Shown: positions 6,359 to 9,332 of the stretch, one piece after another
How the letters are laid out: each line of letters begins with the position of its first letter
How positions within the stretch are numbered: the first letter of the stretch is position 1
Assembly: GCA_005881495.1 (NCBI GenBank)
Contig: VBHI01000027.1
Span: 1 to 9,332, forward strand
Length of the DNA: 9,332 nucleotides
Source: Chloroflexota bacterium
GTDB lineage: Bacteria; Chloroflexota; Ktedonobacteria; Ktedonobacterales; Ktedonobacteraceae
Reading direction: 5' to 3'
Notes under the pieces: generated by a model
What the model saw: the letters and a program-made list of their open reading frames with translations, nothing else
Database searches by the model: none
Told to the model about the DNA's origin: nothing
Program-made: the position numbers and the translations under genes

Positions 6359-7180
6359 TTGCTTACTAAGCGTAGCATATGCTTTGCGGTTGCGTCAAGC
6401 CTTACACAACAGCAGGTATTTACAGATACATGGTGTACTGCAATTGGCGTTTTAAAGAATGCGATGCGTTGGGGCTATGTTTCCAGAAACGTATGTGACC
6501 TCGTTGAACCACCGCGTATTGTTAGTCGTGAGGTTACACCTTTGACGCTTGAACAGGCGCAAGCATTATTAAAGAGCGTTCGTGAGCATCGTTTAGAGGT
6601 GTTGCTGACGATGGCGGTGGTTACAGGTATGCGGCGTGGTGAATTGCTGGCTCTACGTTGGTCAAATATTGATTTTGAGCGTCGGACTCTTCTCGTGCTT
6701 CATACAGTAGATTATATACCGAGGTATGGGTATGTCGAGACGGAACCGAAAACGGCAGCAGGTAAGCGCCTCATTCGTCTTCCATCCTTCCTTATTGTTA
6801 TGCTTAAGCAGCATCATGATCAGCAGCGAAAGCAACAACTGAAGCAGGGAGGTGATTGGGAAAATCGTGATCTTGTGTTTCCTGATATGCATGGCGGTTA
6901 CTTCAATCCGAACTATCTCCTGAGAATGTTCAAAAAGTTGCTGCAAGAAGCTCGCATTCCTCATATGCACTTTCATGATCTCAGACACAGTGCAGCAACG
7001 ATACTACTGAGTATGGGAGTCAATATGAAGGTCATTCAGGAGTTGTTGGGGCATAGTGACATTGCTATCACGTTGGGACTGTATTCCCATTTGCTCCCTT
7101 CAATGCAGCAAGAGGTGGTGGATAAATGGGATACTGTGTTTGGGGGTGAAGATGATGAGGAGGACGAAGAGGAGGACTGA
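6359..7180 (+). CDS. tyrosine recombinase/integrase, N-terminally truncated
   Basis: A site-specific recombinase of the phage integrase family, which cuts and rejoins DNA at att sites through a phosphotyrosine. The frame gives up to 273 residues, where relatives usually have about 370-400. The catalytic domain is complete: R92 in T-G-M-R-R-G-E-L, K131 in E-P-K-T-A, H206 and R209 in H-D-L-R-H, H232 in L-L-G-H-S-D, and Tyr242 in L-Y-S-H-L. Only the end of the core-binding domain remains (V-L-K-N-A-M-R-W-G from residue 31). The SAM-like and arm-binding parts are absent, and a TGA lies immediately before the first possible codon (TTG at 6359). No good ribosome site is seen, so this is probably a remnant. 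The C-terminus ends in a run of Asp and Glu. It is AT-richer than the glycosidase beside it (25 of 60 GC at 6781-6840). Confidence 0.85.
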   Translation: MLTKRSICFAVASSLTQQQVFTDTWCTAIGVLKNAMRWGYVSRNVCDLVEPPRIVSREVTPLTLEQAQALLKSVREHRLEVLLTMAVVTGMRRGELLALRWSNIDFERRTLLVLHTVDYIPRYGYVETEPKTAAGKRLIRLPSFLIVMLKQHHDQQRKQQLKQGGDWENRDLVFPDMHGGYFNPNYLLRMFKKLLQEARIPHMHFHDLRHSAATILLSMGVNMKVIQELLGHSDIAITLGLYSHLLPSMQQEVVDKWDTVFGGEDDEEDEEED

Positions 7181-7225
7181 GACGCACTTTTACGGTCACT
7201 ATTGCTTGGTCTACCATGTGTTCTT

Positions 7226-7264
7226 TGTTGCTAGCTAGTTAAGCCGCGATATTAGCTAGCAACA
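7226..7264. repeat. perfect 12-bp inverted repeat downstream of the integrase
   Basis: TGTTGCTAGCTA at 7226-7237 is exactly complementary to TAGCTAGCAACA at 7253-7264, with a 15-base loop. It starts 46 bases after the integrase stop. It could fold as an intrinsic terminator, though the following tract is A/T mixed rather than a clean T run. It could also be a recombinase or regulator binding site. Confidence 0.6.
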
Positions 7265-7377
7265 CATTATTTATTAGCAGGATGTCACTCCACTTGCCAT
7301 TCCTGCATCTCTCAAATGAGACATGCGTGGCAAATAGTCTTATTGTAGAGATGTAATGAAGCAACTGAAGCGGAACC

Positions 7378-7396
7378 CTGATCACTTTCTGATCAG
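7378..7396. repeat. 7-bp hairpin
   Basis: CTGATCA at 7378-7384 pairs with TGATCAG at 7390-7396 across the five-base loop CTTTC. No T tract follows, so termination is unlikely. The role is unknown. Confidence 0.4.
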
Positions 7397-7542
7397 CAAG
7401 GCTGTGGATGTGTCATAAAACGGTACAGGTGTCAAATAAATAAGACAATGATTTGTGAGACGAGATATTAAGACATCTACGCATCGCTTGTTGGGTTAGT
7501 GTCGGGTGTCAGGAGTGGTGTCTCAAGAAGCGGCCGATTTTG

Positions 7543-7586
7543 AAACACAGTCAAAATAGAGCATAAATAGAGCGAAAACAGAGCCT
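7543..7586 (+). repeat. four tandem 11-bp direct repeats (phased operator candidate)
   Basis: Three near-identical units follow one another without gaps: AAATAGAGCAT (7554-7564), AAATAGAGCGA (7565-7575) and AAACAGAGCCT (7576-7586). A weaker fourth precedes them (AAACACAGTCA, 7543-7553). The conserved core is a heptamer, A-(T/C)-A-G-A-G-C, with 4-bp spacers, so every copy faces the same side of the helix. This is the geometry known for SARP-type activator sites, whose last heptamer lies about 8 bp before the -10 box. Here the -10-like GATAAA starts eight bases after the last heptamer. The array ends 53 bases before the DUF4157 start codon. Confidence 0.6.
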
Positions 7587-7588
7587 CG

Positions 7589-7597
7589 TATGATAAA
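7589..7597 (+). promoter_or_regulatory. -10 candidate for the DUF4157 gene
   Basis: Overlapping TATGAT (7589-7594, five of six) and GATAAA (7592-7597, four of six) lie just after the 11-bp repeats and about 45 bases before the ATG at 7640. No good -35 box stands 17 bp upstream of either. The repeats occupy that place, as expected for an activator-dependent promoter. An alternative is TTGAAA (7540-7545) with CATAAA 16 bp downstream, inside the array. Confidence 0.4.
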
Positions 7598-7639
7598 CTA
7601 TTCAATGAGATATTTTCAGGTGCATCGTGAGGCAGCAAC

Positions 7640-8944
7640 ATGAGTGATCGAGCATATGCAAAAGTCCCGGCACAGCAAAAGATGTCGATTGGGTCGTCGC
7701 CTAAGAGTAGCCTCTTGCAGCGTACATGTGCATGCGGACAGCACACCATTGCTGGTGGTGAATGCGAGGCGTGCCGCAAGGAGCGCGTAGGAGTATTGCA
7801 ACGCCGCGCTGCAATATCAAACGAGCCAACGACAGTGCCGCCTATCGCAAGCGAAGTGCAACGCTCGCCGAGACAGCCCCTTGATGTCGGAACGCGTGCC
7901 TTCATAGAGCCGCGCTTCGGACACCACTTCAGCCGGATTTCCACATATACTTCTACAGCCGGAGCCGTACAGACCAAACTAGCGATCAACAGGCTGGGAG
8001 ACCAATGTGAGCAGGAATACAACGCACGAGAAGGAATGATGTCCGCCCCCTTTTCTCTGCCTGTGGCTCCAGGGCTCCAGTTCGATTTCGCCCGCATTCC
8101 TATCAAGACGCCGCCGATCCAGCGCAAGCCGACCATCAGTTCTCCGGGCGATGCCTACGAACGCGAGGCGGACGAGGTGGCCGACAAGGTGATGCGGCTG
8201 GCCGAGCCCGGGCCCATCGCCTCGGGGCCCGCCGCGATCCAGCCTAAATGCTTGGAGTGCGAAGACGAGGAGAAGAAACCGATCCAGACTAAGCGCGAGG
8301 CATTGGCAAATGCCGAAACAGCGCTGGATGCGGGAGCGGCAGTGCGAGCGGCTGAATGGGGCGGCGCGCCGCTGCCGAGGGAGGTGCGCTCCTATTTCGA
8401 GCCGCGCTTCGGTTATGACTTCAGCCGTGTGCGGGTTCATGCCGATGGCGTAGCGTCAGATGGGGCGCGTGCAGTGAAGGCGCGAGCGTACACCATCGGG
8501 TGCGATATCGTCTTTGGGTCTGGCGAATATGCGCCTGCGATGATGGAAGGTAAGCGACTCCTCGCACACGAGTTGACGCATGTGGTGCAGCAGGGGGCGG
8601 CCCCGGCGGCGGGTCAAAGCCCGACTTGGTCTGCCATGGTTCCTTCCGCGACCGGTGCGCCGGGAATCCAGCGTAAGTTGGAATGCAATCTCGAGCCTAT
8701 CGAGAAGGAGTGCGCCGGCGCGGCTAGCGCTTGCTCGTCGGCGAAGGATTACTGCGCGACCAAATACCCGAACTCAAAAGACCTTGACAAGCTTCACGCG
8801 GACGCGGTGACTGGTGCAAACGGATACAAGAGCAAGTTTCCCAACGCAGCAGACAACCTGCTTCATTTCCTGGATGGCTCAGGCACAGAGAAGGTGATGA
8901 AGGTTGACATTTTCAGGGACCATCCGGCAACCCAACAGAAGTAG
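7640..8944 (+). CDS. DUF4157 metallopeptidase-type protein (eCIS/polymorphic-toxin associated)
   Basis: A 434-residue protein with no signal peptide; the ATG follows GTGAGG (7627-7632) by seven bases. Residues 30-45 hold a C-x-C-x9-C-x2-C putative zinc ribbon. Residues 80-134 are a decayed copy of the DUF4157 front end (F-I-E-P-R-F-G-H-H-F-S-R at 88-99, then A-I-N-R-L-G-D at 115-121). Residues 166-185 repeat the linker intact (S-S-P-G-D-A-Y-E-R-E-A-D), and C204/C207 sit in an acidic stretch. The full DUF4157 core spans about 245-319, from E-P-R-F-G-Y-D-F-S-R-V to the HExxH zinc motif H310-E-L-T-H314. DUF4157 is a predicted metallopeptidase often linked to contractile injection systems and toxins, where the C-terminal part varies. 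Here residues 347-434 are cysteine-bearing and unrecognised. Composition shifts from about half GC (30 of 60 at 7921-7980) to 45 of 60 at 8161-8220. Confidence 0.88.
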   Translation: MSDRAYAKVPAQQKMSIGSSPKSSLLQRTCACGQHTIAGGECEACRKERVGVLQRRAAISNEPTTVPPIASEVQRSPRQPLDVGTRAFIEPRFGHHFSRISTYTSTAGAVQTKLAINRLGDQCEQEYNAREGMMSAPFSLPVAPGLQFDFARIPIKTPPIQRKPTISSPGDAYEREADEVADKVMRLAEPGPIASGPAAIQPKCLECEDEEKKPIQTKREALANAETALDAGAAVRAAEWGGAPLPREVRSYFEPRFGYDFSRVRVHADGVASDGARAVKARAYTIGCDIVFGSGEYAPAMMEGKRLLAHELTHVVQQGAAPAAGQSPTWSAMVPSATGAPGIQRKLECNLEPIEKECAGAASACSSAKDYCATKYPNSKDLDKLHADAVTGANGYKSKFPNAADNLLHFLDGSGTEKVMKVDIFRDHPATQQK

Positions 8945-8953
8945 GGCGTACAC

Positions 8954-9332
8954 ATGGCAAAGTTCATGGAGGGAGCGAAAAAGAGATTTGAGTCTGGTGA
9001 ACTCAAGATTGGCGGACCTGCCGTCGAGATGGTGTGGACCGATACCGCCAACGCTTTCAGTTTAGACTATAACGACCTCGGGCTGGCGGTCGGAGGTTAC
9101 ACGTTGTGCTCCAAAGTAAGCGCGAGCGCGAAAGACCCAAAGGAAGTTGGTGGAAGCTCAGACTTTCTGTGGGTCCGTTTCGACCCGTGGACTATTCAGG
9201 CCTTCGACTGCTACAACTGGGATCCTGGTAAGGGAATCGCCCTACCTTTTGCAACCGACAATGATCTTTGCTGTTTAGAGAATGCCGGGCGCGGCAAGCA
9301 CTTCCGCGTTCGCACCGATCCCTGGCCACTCG
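8954..9332 (+). CDS. open frame continuing the DUF4157 reading frame after an amber codon; 3' end outside window
   Basis: From the ATG at 8954 the frame is open to the window edge, at least 126 residues. It is the same frame as the DUF4157 gene, separated only by TAG at 8942-8944 and nine bases. The protein looks genuinely coded: W, F, D and G rich, with D-P-W repeated (F-D-P-W near residue 73, T-D-P-W at the end) and paired cysteines (D-L-C-C). I recognise no domain. AGGG at 8943-8946 lies seven bases before the ATG, so separate translation is possible. Equally, this may be the C-terminal (effector-like) half of a DUF4157 protein split by a C-to-T change in a CAG codon, or reached by read-through. 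A domain-level search is needed to assign function. Confidence 0.65.
   Translation, partial: MAKFMEGAKKRFESGELKIGGPAVEMVWTDTANAFSLDYNDLGLAVGGYTLCSKVSASAKDPKEVGGSSDFLWVRFDPWTIQAFDCYNWDPGKGIALPFATDNDLCCLENAGRGKHFRVRTDPWPL

Larger units (their letters stand above)
7181..7639. other. noncoding region between integrase and DUF4157 gene
   Basis: This 459-base stretch is AT-rich and holds no convincing gene on either strand. It contains a perfect 12-bp inverted repeat (7226-7264), a 7-bp hairpin (7378-7396), five GTGTC pentamers between 7410 and 7522, two TAAGACA copies (7441, 7469) and a phased direct-repeat array (7543-7586) next to a -10-like element. The content suits regulatory DNA for the rightward gene plus leftovers of mobile DNA. 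Confidence 0.7.

Noticed and set aside
7226..7475. Short repeats considered as a CRISPR array or insertion-sequence ends
   Set aside because: Repeats are too short and irregular for CRISPR, and there is no transposase frame or matching terminal inverted repeat pair.
7477..8136. 219-codon frame on the - strand across the DUF4157 promoter and N-terminus
   Set aside because: It covers the phased repeats and the start of a well-supported gene, and its translation shows no domain.
7979..8440. 153-codon frame on the - strand within the DUF4157 gene
   Set aside because: Arg/Leu/His-rich translation typical of the antisense of a GC-rich gene.

Overview
The window looks like chromosomal, partly accessory DNA from a soil-type Chloroflexota, most likely a Ktedonobacteria-like organism. 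This is inferred from moderate GC, strong GGAGG-type ribosome sites, a DUF4157 (eCIS/polymorphic-toxin type) protein, a GH76-like secreted enzyme and a mix of lipid and natural-product style enzymes. No rRNA or tRNA is visible, so the taxonomy is an inference only.

Left part (1-4526, + strand): a compact, co-directional run. It holds the 3' end of a KAS III-like acyltransferase, a possible 47-residue protein, a classical short-chain dehydrogenase, a GT28/MGDG-synthase-like glycosyltransferase, a small secreted, membrane-anchored beta-domain protein and a ten-helix membrane protein. The first three recognisable enzymes would suit assembly of an acylated or glycosylated lipid or small molecule. 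The last two are the most interesting part. The membrane protein carries two histidine motifs, D-x3-H-x12-H and D-x3-H-x13-H. These have the ligand order and spacing of the CuC and CuD copper sites of PmoC/AmoC, with matching flanking residues (W-H, R-D, A-P-x-H). Its upstream neighbour resembles the first cupredoxin-like domain of PmoB, with a single membrane anchor. I read them as a divergent, reduced relative of the copper membrane monooxygenases, or a copper protein derived from that fold. No separate PmoA gene is visible.

Middle (4527-7180): a patchwork. An intergenic stretch holds an extended -10-like site and what may be the first 25 codons of a cut-off gene. A GC-rich, reverse-strand gene for a secreted GH76-like glycosidase with a C-terminal beta-sandwich module follows. 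Next comes an AT-richer tyrosine recombinase that has lost most of its N-terminal DNA-binding region but keeps all catalytic residues. The contrast in composition and the two truncated frames suggest recombination here.

Right part (7181-9332): about 460 noncoding bases with a perfect 12-bp inverted repeat, a smaller hairpin and an array of 11-bp direct repeats just upstream of a -10-like element. This is followed by a DUF4157 metallopeptidase-type gene with a degenerate first copy of its own modules. The frame stops at an amber codon, but the same frame stays open afterwards to the window end. Either one long effector-type gene is split by a stop codon, or two genes lie 9 bases apart.
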